From the NCBI RefSeq assembly GCF_013009075.1, contig NZ_CP053108.1, positions 2,108,001 through 2,172,000 of the forward strand: a stretch of DNA of 64,000 nt, in the 5' to 3' direction. Position numbers and translations under genes: made by a program. Under the pieces are notes generated by a model, which was not told the origin of the DNA, did no database searches, and was given only the letters and a program-made list of their open reading frames with translations. How positions within the stretch are numbered: the stretch's first letter is position 1; every line of letters begins with the position of its first letter. Positions 45,316 through 54,436 of this stretch are shown one piece after another. This stretch comes from Halomonas sp. TA22 (GTDB lineage: Bacteria > Pseudomonadota > Gammaproteobacteria > Pseudomonadales > Halomonadaceae).

Positions 45316-46862
45316 ACGCACTCAACCAGCAAGCCCGCGAGCGTCTCGCCAGACTGCTCGACCTCTTCGGCCTCGCCGGCCAGACGCCCCTCACCAACTG
45401 GATCGATGGCGCGCTTCAGCCAGGCGAAGGCGAGACGATCACCCTGCTCGACCCGGCCACCGGCGAGACGCTGATCGACTATCACGATGCCGGCGCGGCG
45501 GCGATCGAGCTCGCCACCCAGGCCGCGACGCGGGGGCAGCAGGCGTGGATGGCGCTGAGCGCCAGCGAGCGTGGCCGGCGCATGAACGACGCGCTACGCG
45601 GCCTCGAGGGGTACGAGGAGCCGCTTGCCCAGCTCGAGAGCGTGGTGGCCGGCAAGCCGATCCGCGACTGCCGCGGTGAGGTGGCCAAGGTGCGCGAGAT
45701 GTTCGAGTACTACGCCGGCTGGTGCGACAAGCAGCACGGCGAGGTGATCCCGGTGCCGACCACGCACTTGAACTACGTGCGCCACGTGCCCTACGGCGTG
45801 GTCGGTCAGATCACGCCGTGGAACGCACCGATGTTCACCTGCGCCTGGCAGCTCGCCCCGGCGATCGCCGCCGGTAATGGCGTGGTGCTCAAGCCCTCCG
45901 AGCTCACCCCGTTCACCTCGGTGGCGATCGCCAGGCTGCTGGAGGGGGGCGGGCTGCCCCGCGGGCTGATCAACATCGTCAACGGCCTCGGCCCGACCAC
46001 CGGCGCGGCGCTGACCGGCCACGAGACGATCGCCAAGCTGGTGTTCGTCGGCTCGCCTCACAGCGGACGGATGATCGCCGAGGCCGGCGCGCGGCGCCTG
46101 GTGCCCAGCGTGCTGGAGCTAGGCGGCAAGTCGGCCAATATCGTGTTTGCCGATGCCCGGCTTGACGACGCCGTGGCCGGTGCCCAGGCGGCAATCTTCG
46201 CCGCCGCCGGGCAGAGCTGCGTGGCCGGCTCGCGGCTGCTCATCCAGCGTCAGGCGTTCGAAGAGGTCACCGCACGCCTGGCACGGGCCGCCGCCGAGAT
46301 CGAGGTCGGCCTGCCAAGCGAGGAGGCGACGCGCATGGGGCCGCTGCAGAACGCTCGCCAGTACGCGCATGTGATGCGCATGATCGATGACGCCGTCGCC
46401 GCCGGTGCCCGTGTGTTGACCGGCGCCAGCCGCCCCGAGGGACTCCCCGAGGAGGCGCAGGGCTACTTTCTCGCCCCCACCGTGCTGGCCGACGTCACCG
46501 CCGAGATGGAGATCGCCCGAGAGGAGGTGTTCGGCCCGGTGCTGGTGGCGATGCCCTTCGACGACGAGGCCGATGCCGTACGCCTGGCCAACGCCACCCG
46601 CTTCGGCCTGGCCGGCGCGGTATGGACCCAGGACCCCGCGCGGGCGCACCGTGTCGCCGCGCAGCTGCGCGCCGGCACCGTATGGATCAACAGCTATAAG
46701 GCGATCAATGTGATGTCGCCCTTCGGTGGCTTCCGTGACAGTGGTTTCGGGCGCTCCAGCGGCCTTGACGGCCTGCGCGAATACAGCGTGCCCCAGAGCG
46801 TCTGGGTGGAGACCGGCAACGAGGCGAGCGTGGCGATGGGCTACGGCAACGGCGTGGGCTGA
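45312..46862 (+). CDS. Aldehyde dehydrogenase family protein
   Basis: 516 residues with the NAD aldehyde dehydrogenase landmarks: TPWNAPMFTCAWQLAPAIAAGN, general base Glu269 (LELGGKS) and nucleophile Cys303 (AAGQSCVAGSRL). It oxidises an aldehyde to the acid with NAD(P). It is translationally coupled to the preceding dehydrogenase. Its last 22 bp overlap the 3' end of the convergent LysR gene. Confidence 0.88.
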   Translation: MNALNQQARERLARLLDLFGLAGQTPLTNWIDGALQPGEGETITLLDPATGETLIDYHDAGAAAIELATQAATRGQQAWMALSASERGRRMNDALRGLEGYEEPLAQLESVVAGKPIRDCRGEVAKVREMFEYYAGWCDKQHGEVIPVPTTHLNYVRHVPYGVVGQITPWNAPMFTCAWQLAPAIAAGNGVVLKPSELTPFTSVAIARLLEGGGLPRGLINIVNGLGPTTGAALTGHETIAKLVFVGSPHSGRMIAEAGARRLVPSVLELGGKSANIVFADARLDDAVAGAQAAIFAAAGQSCVAGSRLLIQRQAFEEVTARLARAAAEIEVGLPSEEATRMGPLQNARQYAHVMRMIDDAVAAGARVLTGASRPEGLPEEAQGYFLAPTVLADVTAEMEIAREEVFGPVLVAMPFDDEADAVRLANATRFGLAGAVWTQDPARAHRVAAQLRAGTVWINSYKAINVMSPFGGFRDSGFGRSSGLDGLREYSVPQSVWVETGNEASVAMGYGNGVG

Positions 46863-47806
46863 TCCTGGGACGGTCGGCTCTCGTCAGGCGGCGTCCCGAC
46901 ATCACGAAACGCCTGCATCCAGTGCTGCAGGTGACGCAGCAGCAGAACGCTGGCCTTGGGCTGCTGGCGCCCGATGCGAGTCACCATGTGTGCCTGGGAG
47001 CGCCGGAACAGCGGGTCGTCCACCGGGCGCGCCACCAAGCTGCCGGCCTCTAGGTCGCGGGCCACGGCGAAGCGCGGCAGTAGGGTGATGCCCATGCCGC
47101 TGCGCACGTACTGCGCCAGCACCGCCATGGAGTTGGTATTCATCGCCGCGCGCGGGCGCAGGTGCGCCAGGTGGAAGGCGTGATCGACCATCTGGCGCAC
47201 ACCGTGGCCGAGGTCCCACATCGCCATCGGCTCATCGCTGAGCTGTACCAGGGTCAGTGGTTCGAGCTGAGCGACGAGCCAGTGGTCGGGGGGCAGAATC
47301 GCCATCAGCGGTTGTGGGCTCGAGCTCCAGAAGCGCAGCTGGGGGTGGGTACGCTCGTGGAACATCAGTCCGATGTGCGCCTGGTCCTCGACGATCGCCT
47401 CGATGATGCCGGTGGTGCCGGCCAGGTGAATGTCGAGCTGGATGCCCTGGTAGCGCTCGGTGAATTCGCGCAGCGGCGTGGCGATCAGATCGCCGACGAA
47501 GCCCTCCCCCACCACCAGCGACACGGTACCGGTCTCGAGACGCTGGTAAGCCTCCAGCGAGGCGATGAAGCTCTCGTCCAGGGCACCGCGCCGCGCGCAG
47601 TACTCGAGCAACATCTCGCCCACCGGCGTGGGCCGGATGCCGTGGCGCTGCCGTTCGAGCAGGGTCGCGCCCAGTGCCTCCTCGAGCAGCGCGATTTGCC
47701 GGCTTACCGCCGAGGGAGCGATATCCAGACGCGCCGCTGCCCGGCGGACCGAGCCCGATTCGATGGCGATGCGAAAATAGACCAGGCGCTGATGAGGGAT
47801 ATCCAC
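46841..47806 (-). CDS. LysR family regulator
   Basis: 321 residues: N-terminal LysR helix-turn-helix (FRIAIESGSVRRAAARLDIAPSAVSRQIALLEE) and an effector domain with VVGEGFVGDLIATPLREF. It lies convergent to the dehydrogenase/aldehyde dehydrogenase pair and may control it, though LysR targets are usually divergent. The closest pattern is the group with APSAVSRQ in the recognition helix. Confidence 0.85.
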   Translation of the reverse strand: MDIPHQRLVYFRIAIESGSVRRAAARLDIAPSAVSRQIALLEEALGATLLERQRHGIRPTPVGEMLLEYCARRGALDESFIASLEAYQRLETGTVSLVVGEGFVGDLIATPLREFTERYQGIQLDIHLAGTTGIIEAIVEDQAHIGLMFHERTHPQLRFWSSSPQPLMAILPPDHWLVAQLEPLTLVQLSDEPMAMWDLGHGVRQMVDHAFHLAHLRPRAAMNTNSMAVLAQYVRSGMGITLLPRFAVARDLEAGSLVARPVDDPLFRRSQAHMVTRIGRQQPKASVLLLRHLQHWMQAFRDVGTPPDESRPSQDQPTPLP

Positions 47807-47854
47807 GGTCGGCCTCTAGGGGAATGGCACCGGCACATGGCCAGGCGTCACCGG

Positions 47855-48211
47855 TCAGATATGGCGCAGCAGCTTCTGCAACCGCTGGAGGTCGGCTGCG
47901 TCGCCGACCAGGCGTACATTGCCCGCCATCATGCCGTCGAGAAAGGCCTGCTGGGTCGGCTTGCGCAGCACGTGCAGGGCGGTCTCGACATCGGCGAAGC
48001 GCAGTTCGAGATCGAGATCCACCGGCAGCCCCTTACCCGTGGCGATGCTGCGGGGCGACATGCGGTAGTAGCGGGCGATGGAGAGATCTTCGGTGGCGAT
48101 GCCCCAGTCCATGCCGCGCATCTGCTTGAGCGTATCGCGGAAAGCGGGTTTACGACGCTGGGCGCGCTTGAGCAGCAGCCCCAGCAGCCAGAGCATGAGT
48201 GTCAGCTTCAT
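47855..48211 (-). CDS. Conserved hypothetical protein, SCP2-like
   Basis: 118 residues from ATG 48211 (AGGAACC upstream). The N-terminus is hydrophobic (MKLTLMLWLLGLLLKRA) and may be a membrane anchor. The rest has alternating strands with ADVETALHVLRKPTQQAFLDGMMAGNVRLVGDAADL, similar to the lipid-binding SCP2 fold where a 'gkirveGD' segment precedes the last helix. Function is unknown. It lies between the LysR gene and hup on the same strand. Confidence 0.55.
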   Translation of the reverse strand: MKLTLMLWLLGLLLKRAQRRKPAFRDTLKQMRGMDWGIATEDLSIARYYRMSPRSIATGKGLPVDLDLELRFADVETALHVLRKPTQQAFLDGMMAGNVRLVGDAADLQRLQKLLRHI

Positions 48212-48276
48212 GGCGGTTCCTGAAAGATGAGCTGGCCAGAGTCCGGCCCGGCCCTGCAGATCAAGCGAAGCAGGCT

Positions 48277-48298
48277 GCCGGGGCACTCCAGCCCCGGC
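48277..48298 (-). terminator. Terminator hairpin after hup
   Basis: On the minus strand GCCGGGGC and GCCCCGGC form a perfect 8-bp stem around TGGAGT, 11 bp after the hup stop. The T-run is missing, but the position and stability fit a terminator. Confidence 0.55.
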
Positions 48299-48308
48299 AC
48301 ACGACGCG

Positions 48309-48584
48309 TTACTTGTCGACAGCGTCCTTGAGTGCCTTGCCCGGCTTGAACGCCACGGTCTTGCTGGCCGGGATCTTGAGCGGCTGACCGGTCTGGGGGT
48401 TCTTGCCGGTACGAGCGGCTCGCTCGCGCACGGTAAAGGAGCCGAAACCGATCAGGGAAACGTCCTGGCCCTTGGCGACACTACCGGTAATCTCGTCGAG
48501 GATGACGTTGAGTACCTGGCTGGCCTTGTCCTTGGAGAGATCGGCACGCTCGGCAATAGCCGAGGCGAGTTCTGGCTTGCGCAT
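48309..48584 (-). CDS. hup: HU-family nucleoid DNA-binding protein
   Basis: 91 residues from ATG 48584, which follows AGGAGG. The HU arm GKNPQTGQPLKIPASKTVAFKPGKALKD and IGFGSFTVRERAAR are typical. HU bends and compacts DNA as a dimer. The order hup next to a rubredoxin reductase and ubiC-ubiA matches Pseudomonas. An upstream extension of the frame has no homology and no ribosome binding site. Confidence 0.95.
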   Translation of the reverse strand: MRKPELASAIAERADLSKDKASQVLNVILDEITGSVAKGQDVSLIGFGSFTVRERAARTGKNPQTGQPLKIPASKTVAFKPGKALKDAVDK

Positions 48585-48701
48585 ACAGCCTCCTGGTTTT
48601 GGCATGGCAAGGCGGTAAATACCGCCGTTGTTGTTTTCGATTGAGGGTTGATCGCTTGTGGCGAGAGCGGCAGCGGGCACCAAGGCCCACGAAGCCGCTC
48701 A

Positions 48702-49874
48702 CTAGACTAGCAACGCAGGCGCCGCCCGCGCCAGCTCGACTTTCCGCCTCACGCAATTTCCTGTCAACGCGAATCCCACCAGACGGCCATTTTCATCCTC
48801 GGCCAGGGCTGACAGGTCATGCCCCTCGCCCTCGATTCGCCAGCGAAATGCCTCCTGCGTGGGCGGCAGGGCGACGCTCGGCAGCAGCGGCGTCTTGACC
48901 ACAATCGGCCAGGCGCCATACCTCACCTCGCAGGGCTCGCCGCCAAGCGTCGCCGCCAGGGCCTTGGCGGCGCTCTGCAGCGGCTGAACGTACATGGCGT
49001 TGATACCGGCAACGCAGGCGACATCGCCGAGCGCATGGATGCCTGGCTCCGAAGTGCGTAACCGCCGGTCGGTGTGGATGCCCGCCGCGCTCACCTCGAG
49101 TCCCGCCCGGGCCGCCAGTTCGCTGCGTGGCGCAAGCCCGGTGGCCATCAGCACCAGATCGGCCTTGAGTGTCCGACCGTCGTCGAGCGCCACGGCAAGC
49201 CCTGATCCGAGTCCAGCCCCGGCGGGGGCGAGCGCTTCCACGCCTCGCCCCAGCTCGAGCATGATGCCCGCCTCGGCGAAGGCCTCCCCCATGGCCCGGC
49301 CCAGCGGCTCGGGCAGCAGTCGCGGCAGCGGCGTGGTTTCCGGTGCGATCAGCGTGACCTGATGCCCGCCGCCGTGAAGATCGTTGGCGAACTCACAGCC
49401 CACCAGCCCGGCTCCCATGATCGCCACCCGGGCCGGCCGCCCCAGCGCCATCAAGGCGGCATGAAAGCGTCGATAGTCATCGAGATCGTTGATTGTGAAG
49501 ACGCGCTCGCCAAGCTCGGGCGCAATGACGAAGGGCAGCCTGGGCTCGGCCCCGGTGGCGATCACCAGCTCGCCATAGCGCAGCCATTCGCGGCCGATCT
49601 CGAGGCAGCGGCGGTCGGAATCGATGGCGGTGACGCGGGTATGGGTGCGCACCACCACGCTCAGTTGAGCGGCGATCTCCAGCGCTGAGCGCTGCACCAG
49701 ACGCGCAGGCGATATGTGCTTGGCAAATCCGGTAGAGAGCAGCGGCTTGGCGTAGTCGTCGCCACTGTCGGCGGTGATCAGAGTAATGGCACGCTCGGGC
49801 TCGCGGGCCCGCACCTGGCGGGCCAGGCCAAGGCCGGCCATGCCGGTGCCGAGAATGGTCAAGGGTGCGCTCAT
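48702..49874 (-). CDS. rubB: Rubredoxin-NAD(+) reductase-like FAD oxidoreductase
   Basis: 390 residues from ATG 49874 (CAGGAG upstream). N-terminal FAD motif ILGTGMAGLGLARQVRAREP, NAD motif VAIMGAGLVGCEFANDL at about residue 150 and the C-terminal ALGDVAC flavin site. It transfers electrons from NADH to rubredoxin, for alkane oxidation or oxygen defence. The rubredoxin genes found beside it in Pseudomonas are not present here. It is divergent from the ubiC remnant. Confidence 0.82.
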   Translation of the reverse strand: MSAPLTILGTGMAGLGLARQVRAREPERAITLITADSGDDYAKPLLSTGFAKHISPARLVQRSALEIAAQLSVVVRTHTRVTAIDSDRRCLEIGREWLRYGELVIATGAEPRLPFVIAPELGERVFTINDLDDYRRFHAALMALGRPARVAIMGAGLVGCEFANDLHGGGHQVTLIAPETTPLPRLLPEPLGRAMGEAFAEAGIMLELGRGVEALAPAGAGLGSGLAVALDDGRTLKADLVLMATGLAPRSELAARAGLEVSAAGIHTDRRLRTSEPGIHALGDVACVAGINAMYVQPLQSAAKALAATLGGEPCEVRYGAWPIVVKTPLLPSVALPPTQEAFRWRIEGEGHDLSALAEDENGRLVGFALTGNCVRRKVELARAAPALLV

Positions 49875-49954
49875 GGGGCTCCTGGCCAAGGGTGACGGCT
49901 TGAAGAGGAGCGGTCATGTTACACTAAGCGCCTTTTTTGTCCTGGACGCGTTGC

Positions 49955-50182
49955 GTGACAGATCGCCCCTGGTCTTCCTGATTCTGCTGCCCTTGCTGCG
50001 ATTTTGCACTGGCAGCCTGTCGCGGTCGCTCGGTCGTCCCCTTGACCCAGCTGCGCGGCCAGCGCCTGCATCGCCTTGCGAGAGCTCGCTCGGCAGTTGG
50101 CTGTTTCGGGCATTTCCAAGTGCTGGTACAGGAGTATTTTCTGGTTACCATGGCGCAGGCGCTGGAACTTCCGTCTGGCTAG
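49955..50182 (+). pseudogene. ubiC: Chorismate pyruvate-lyase, decayed
   Basis: Pieces of UbiC are visible in three frames. GTG 49955 starts TDRPWSS and hits a stop; TGSLSRSLGRP (50008 on) is the substrate-site motif; [10 protein letters not shown] then [10 protein letters not shown] follow in two different frames; and [18 protein letters not shown] ends the protein at 50182. The total is 228 bp, less than half of a normal ~540-bp ubiC, so frameshifts and an internal deletion are both present. The gene lies directly before ubiA, its usual place. UbiC makes 4-hydroxybenzoate for ubiquinone; this copy cannot work. Confidence 0.72.
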
Positions 50183-50264
50183 AGCTTGCCAGCCGGCAGG
50201 GGTGGGCGTTCATCAACGGCGCCACGGCACTAGCGCCACATCACTAGCCACTGCGGAGAATTCG

Positions 50265-51164
50265 ATGGGTCAAGGTGTGAATCCACGCGGCATCGGACGT
50301 CTGTCCGACTTCCTGCATCTGATGCGACTCGATCGGCCGATCGGCACCTGGCTGTTGATGTGGCCGACCCTATGGGCGCTGTGGATCGCCTCCAACGGCA
50401 TCCCGGAGCGCAATCTTCTGCTGATCTTCGTCGCCGGCGTCTATGCCATGCGCGCCGCCGGCTGCGTGATCAACGACTATGCCGATCGCCACTTCGACGG
50501 TCACGTCAAGCGCACCCGCAACCGACCTCTGGCCACCGGGCGCATCAGCGAGCAGGAGGCCAAGGTACTGTTCTGCACGCTGGTGGCAATCGCCTTCGTG
50601 CTGGTGCTGTTCACCAACCTCTTCACCATCCTGCTCTCGATCGGCGGGATCATCCTGGCCTTCATCTACCCCTTCATGAAGCGCTACACTCATTTCCCCC
50701 AGGTGTTTCTGGGTGCCGCCTTTTCCTGGGCGATCCCCATGGCCTTCGGCGCCGTGCAGCAGAGCGTGCCGCCGGAGGCGTGGCTGCTGTTTTTCGCCAA
50801 CATCGCCTGGACGGTGGCCTACGACACCCAGTACGCCATGGTCGACCGCGACGACGACCTGAAGATCGGCATCAAGTCCACTGCAGTGCTGTTCGGGCGC
50901 GCCGACAAGCTGGTGATCGGCCTGCTCCAGCTCATCACGCTTGGCCTGCTGGCCTGGGTCGGTGTGCGCCTGGGCTATGCCGATGTCGCCGCGGGGGGCT
51001 TCTTCTGGGTGGGCCTTGCAGCCATGGCGGCGATCTTCGTCTATCAGCAATGGTTGATTCGCCATCGCGACCGAGAGCGCTGTTTCCAGGCCTTCCTCAA
51101 CAATCACTGGGCGGGGCTTGTGCTGTTCGCCGGCCTGGCACTGAGCCTGTGGCCTGTCGTCTGA
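50265..51164 (+). CDS. ubiA: 4-hydroxybenzoate octaprenyltransferase
   Basis: 299 residues from ATG 50265 (CGGAGAA upstream). Membrane prenyltransferase with the two Asp-rich motifs: [15 protein letters not shown]-type motif near residue 72 and [16 protein letters not shown] near residue 190. It attaches the polyprenyl chain to 4-hydroxybenzoate in ubiquinone synthesis. It is intact although its partner ubiC is not. Confidence 0.95.
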   Translation: MGQGVNPRGIGRLSDFLHLMRLDRPIGTWLLMWPTLWALWIASNGIPERNLLLIFVAGVYAMRAAGCVINDYADRHFDGHVKRTRNRPLATGRISEQEAKVLFCTLVAIAFVLVLFTNLFTILLSIGGIILAFIYPFMKRYTHFPQVFLGAAFSWAIPMAFGAVQQSVPPEAWLLFFANIAWTVAYDTQYAMVDRDDDLKIGIKSTAVLFGRADKLVIGLLQLITLGLLAWVGVRLGYADVAAGGFFWVGLAAMAAIFVYQQWLIRHRDRERCFQAFLNNHWAGLVLFAGLALSLWPVV

Positions 51165-51192
51165 GGTTCGCTTCGCGCACAAGATGGCAATG

Positions 51193-51210
51193 TTGTCACG
51201 CGACTGTCAT
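51193..51210 (+). promoter_or_regulatory. Pho box upstream of phoB
   Basis: TTGTCAC-GCGA-CTGTCAT is a canonical Pho box of two 7-bp direct repeats separated by 4 bp. A further half-site CTGTCAC at 51237-51243 is three 11-bp turns downstream, with a weaker TCCTCAT in phase at 51226. This supports autoregulation of phoBR under phosphate limitation. Confidence 0.82.
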
Positions 51211-51263
51211 ATTGAGGCGGTGTAATCCTCATCATTCTGTCACTGCCAGATGAGACCCGCCGG

Positions 51264-51953
51264 ATGACCGCCAAGACCGTGCTGATCGTCGATGATGAAG
51301 CCTCCATCCGCGAGATGATCGCCGTCGCCCTGGAGATGGCCGACTACCAGGTACTCGAGGCCGACAATGCCCAGAGCGCTCATGCCATCGTGGTGGACCG
51401 CAAGCCCGACCTGCTGCTGCTCGACTGGATGATGCCAGGCACCAGCGGCATCGAGCTTGCCCGGCGCCTGAAACGCGACGAGACCACCGCCGAGATCCCG
51501 ATCATCCTGCTCACCGCCAAGAGCGAGGAGGACAACAAGATCCAGGGTCTCGAGGCGGGTGCCGACGACTACATCACCAAGCCTTTCTCGCCCCGCGAAC
51601 TGGTGGCCCGGCTCAAGGCCGTGTTGCGTCGCACCACGCCGAAGGGGGTGGAGGATCCCGTCGAGGTCGAGGGGCTGCTGCTCGACCCTGCCAGCCATCG
51701 GGTCAGTTCCCACGGCAGCGCCGTGGATGTCGGCCCCACCGAATATCGCCTGCTGCAGTTCTTCATGACCCATCAGGAGCGCGCCTATACGCGCAGCCAG
51801 CTCCTCGATCAGGTATGGGGCGGCAACGTCTATGTCGAGGAGCGCACCGTGGATGTGCATATCCGCCGGCTGCGCAAGGCGCTGGGCGAGACGCACCAGC
51901 ACTTGATCCAGACCGTCCGCGGCACCGGTTATCGCTTCTCCGCCAAGGTGTGA
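51264..51953 (+). CDS. phoB: Phosphate regulon response regulator PhoB
   Basis: 229 residues. Receiver domain with acidic pocket Asp10/Asp11 and phosphorylation site Asp54 (LLDWMMPG), then an OmpR-type winged helix ending in VRGTGYRFS. Phosphorylated PhoB binds Pho boxes, including the one upstream of its own gene. It is followed one base later by phoR. Confidence 0.97.
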   Translation: MTAKTVLIVDDEASIREMIAVALEMADYQVLEADNAQSAHAIVVDRKPDLLLLDWMMPGTSGIELARRLKRDETTAEIPIILLTAKSEEDNKIQGLEAGADDYITKPFSPRELVARLKAVLRRTTPKGVEDPVEVEGLLLDPASHRVSSHGSAVDVGPTEYRLLQFFMTHQERAYTRSQLLDQVWGGNVYVEERTVDVHIRRLRKALGETHQHLIQTVRGTGYRFSAKV

Positions 51954-51954
51954 C

Positions 51955-53271
51955 GTGCGACTCTGGAGCCGCGAAATCTGGCGACTGGCGCTGCTCGCGG
52001 CAGGCTTCACACTCGTGGGTGCGCTGCTCTCGAGGCCAGGACTTGGGCTGGCCGCGGGGCTGGCCGCCGGCCTTGGCTATCATCTGGCCAAACTGCGCGC
52101 GCTCTACCGCTGGCTGACCCGCCACCCCCATGAGGAGCCTCCGGCCGCCCGCGGCCTGTGGGGCGAGCTGTTCGACCGGCTCTACAAGTACCAGAAGGCC
52201 CAACGCCTCACCCAGAACCGGCTGCGCGAGACCCTGCATCGCATTCAGGACTCCTCGGAGGCGATGAGCGACAGCGTGGTGATGCTCGACCGGCGCGGCG
52301 ATCTGGAGTGGTGGAACAGCGCTGCCAGCCGCATGCTGGGACTCAAGGCGACCCAGGACCGCGGCCAGCACATCACCAACCTGCTGCGCGATCCGCGCTT
52401 CATCGAGTACTTCGACGCCCGCGACTATCGCGAGCCGCTGACGCTCCCCTCGCCGCTCTCCGATCGTCTCGTCCTGCAGTTCCAGATCACGCTCTACGGC
52501 GACGACGAGCGCCTGTTGATGGCCCGCGACATCACCCGCCTGCACCGCCTGGAGCAGATGCGCCGCGACTTCGTCGCCAACGTCTCCCATGAGTTGCGCA
52601 CCCCGCTGACGGTGCTGGCCGGCTACCTGGAAACCTACAGCGACTATCGCGACCAGCTGCCGCCGCGCTTCGCACGCGGTCTCGACCAGATGCAGGAGCA
52701 AACCGGGCGCATGCAGAACCTGGTCAACGACCTGCTGCTGCTGTCGCGCCTGGAGAACGAACAGCGCACCGCCGACAGTGCACCGGTGGATGTCGCTTCG
52801 CTGCTCGACGCAATCCGTCGTGATGGTGAGTCGCTCTCCGGCGGCCATCACCAGATCGGCGTCGAGATCAGCTCGGACTTCCAGCTGCTGGGCAGCGAAC
52901 AGGAGCTGCGCAGCGCGATCTCCAATTTGCTCTTCAACGCCGTGCGCTACACCCCGCACGGCAGCCATATCACCCTGCGCTGGCGAGAGTGCGACGCGGG
53001 GGGGTGCATGGAAGTGCAGGATGACGGCGAAGGCATCGACCCGGTACACATTCCGCGCCTGACCGAACGCTTCTACCGTATCGACAAGGGGCGCAGCACC
53101 GCCACCGGCGGCACCGGCCTGGGACTTGCCATCGTCAAGCACGTCCTGTTGCGCCACGAGGCACGCCTGGTGATCGAGTCCCACCCCAGCCAAGGCGCGC
53201 TGTTTCGGTGTGTCTTTCCCCTCTCGCGGCTGAGCGTGGCGAACGATGATAGGCAGGCCCAGAGGCTCTGA
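51955..53271 (+). CDS. phoR: Phosphate regulon sensor kinase PhoR
   Basis: 438 residues from a GTG immediately after the phoB stop. Two short N-terminal membrane segments (residues 8-45), a PAS domain around 100-195, the H-box with His212 (VSHELRTPLTV) and an HATPase domain with GGTGLGLAIVKHV. It phosphorylates PhoB when phosphate is limiting, with PstSCAB-PhoU input in the membrane. Confidence 0.96.
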   Translation: MRLWSREIWRLALLAAGFTLVGALLSRPGLGLAAGLAAGLGYHLAKLRALYRWLTRHPHEEPPAARGLWGELFDRLYKYQKAQRLTQNRLRETLHRIQDSSEAMSDSVVMLDRRGDLEWWNSAASRMLGLKATQDRGQHITNLLRDPRFIEYFDARDYREPLTLPSPLSDRLVLQFQITLYGDDERLLMARDITRLHRLEQMRRDFVANVSHELRTPLTVLAGYLETYSDYRDQLPPRFARGLDQMQEQTGRMQNLVNDLLLLSRLENEQRTADSAPVDVASLLDAIRRDGESLSGGHHQIGVEISSDFQLLGSEQELRSAISNLLFNAVRYTPHGSHITLRWRECDAGGCMEVQDDGEGIDPVHIPRLTERFYRIDKGRSTATGGTGLGLAIVKHVLLRHEARLVIESHPSQGALFRCVFPLSRLSVANDDRQAQRL

Positions 53272-53312
53272 ACGCCATCGCTGGCGAATGCTGGCTATGG
53301 CGTACGACGGCT

Positions 53313-54332
53313 TTACTTCTTGCCCGTCCGGCTAGCAGCGAAGTTGGCGTCGATTCGTTGGCGCAGATAGTCCTTGGCGGAAATCGGCGGATACTTTCCT
53401 TCCTGCCCCTGGATCATCACATCCTTGTTAGCCTGGCAGAAGAACGCCATGCTGTAGCGCGACCCTTGGGACTCGTCAGGCTTGGGCATGCGGACACGGT
53501 GCAGGGTCGATTTCAGTCGGTCGTCGCTCCAGCGCATCAGCATGTCGCCGATGTTGCAAGTAATGACGTCACCCCGCGGAATCACGGTGGACCACGCCTG
53601 CCCATCGGCATCGCCCTTGGCGTCACGGCCGGGACATACCTGCAGCCCACCCTGCCCCTCTTGCTGGAAGACCATGGTCAGGCAATCGAAATCGGTGTGG
53701 GCGCCGGCACGCCATAGCGAAGGGTCGCGGCCAGCATCTGCCATCATCGGCAGGTAGTGAAGCAGACGCAAGGTGCTCTGGTATTCGGGCGAGCTACGGT
53801 CGTGAGCGCGGGTGAAGAAGTCGCGGTCGAACCCCAGCCGCTCGGCAAAACAGGAGAGCACTCGCATGCCGAGCCACCAGGCCTGATACTCGAAGTCGAG
53901 CACCAGGCGCTGAAACTCCGCCAGGGTCACTTGGTCCGGCCATAACCCCTGCATGTGCGGTAGCGTCACCTGAAAAGACTCCTTCTGATCGGCAGTACGC
54001 GTCGAGGGTCTGACCTGTGACTTGAATTCCCAGCCCGCATTCAGCCCCTCCTTCAGCGGAAACTTCGCCTTGGCCGCTTCGGGCAAATCGAAGAAGTGTT
54101 CTGAAATTCTAAAAGCCTGGCGAATATCCTCGGTGGCAATGCCATGGTTGACCAGCTGAAAGAAGCCCACTTCGGTAGCGGCCCGCCACAGCTGTTCGAT
54201 GATCGCCTCACGGCGGGCATCGAAATCGCTGAGATCGATTATCGGGATCTCGCGTTCGGTTTCACGCCCGATGCCGCCCAGAGTGCTTTCCAGCTGCAAC
54301 TCCTGAAGGCCGTATTGTGTAGTGTCACTCAT
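53313..54332 (-). CDS. 2-oxoglutarate/Fe(II)-dependent oxygenase (isopenicillin N synthase-like)
   Basis: 339 residues with the DIOX N-terminal block (IPIIDLSDFDAR, EVGFFQLVNHGI) and the complete iron triad His212-x-Asp214 (GAHTDF) and His278 (STLHRV), plus the 2-oxoglutarate pair Arg292-x-Ser294 (RYSM). It should hydroxylate or demethylate a small molecule using O2 and 2-oxoglutarate. Its leader carries riboswitch A, and it stands beside an NMT1-type importer and an oxopurine deaminase. A purine such as xanthine or a methylxanthine is therefore a likely substrate; this is inference from regulation and context. Confidence 0.82.
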   Translation of the reverse strand: MSDTTQYGLQELQLESTLGGIGRETEREIPIIDLSDFDARREAIIEQLWRAATEVGFFQLVNHGIATEDIRQAFRISEHFFDLPEAAKAKFPLKEGLNAGWEFKSQVRPSTRTADQKESFQVTLPHMQGLWPDQVTLAEFQRLVLDFEYQAWWLGMRVLSCFAERLGFDRDFFTRAHDRSSPEYQSTLRLLHYLPMMADAGRDPSLWRAGAHTDFDCLTMVFQQEGQGGLQVCPGRDAKGDADGQAWSTVIPRGDVITCNIGDMLMRWSDDRLKSTLHRVRMPKPDESQGSRYSMAFFCQANKDVMIQGQEGKYPPISAKDYLRQRIDANFAASRTGKK

Positions 54333-54375
54333 TGAAAATTCTCCAATTCAGGGGCGGGGTGATCCGCCGTGCATT

Positions 54376-54421
54376 GGAGCAATGCCGGGCAGCCAATCTG
54401 ACTGCCTGCCGCTTCTACTCC
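54376..54421 (-). promoter_or_regulatory. NMT1-motif (xanthine-I) riboswitch A with SD-sequestering switch
   Basis: On the minus strand the leader of the oxygenase gene reads GGAGTAGAAGCGG, a GGCAG/CTGCC hairpin, then GGCATTGCTCC. P1 is GGAG with CTCC. The 3' strand CTCCAAT (plus 54373-54379) is also exactly complementary over 7 bp to ATTGGAG (plus 54341-54347), which contains the ribosome binding site of the oxygenase. P1 and this second stem exclude each other, so ligand binding should free the site (ON switch). Class assignment is from my memory of the NMT1/xanthine-I motif. Confidence 0.72.
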
Positions 54422-54436
54422 GGTGGTGGCTTTAGC

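Noticed and set aside
51763-53193. 476-codon open frame on the minus strand over phoR
   Set aside because: Mirror of phoR codons; phoR has complete kinase motifs.
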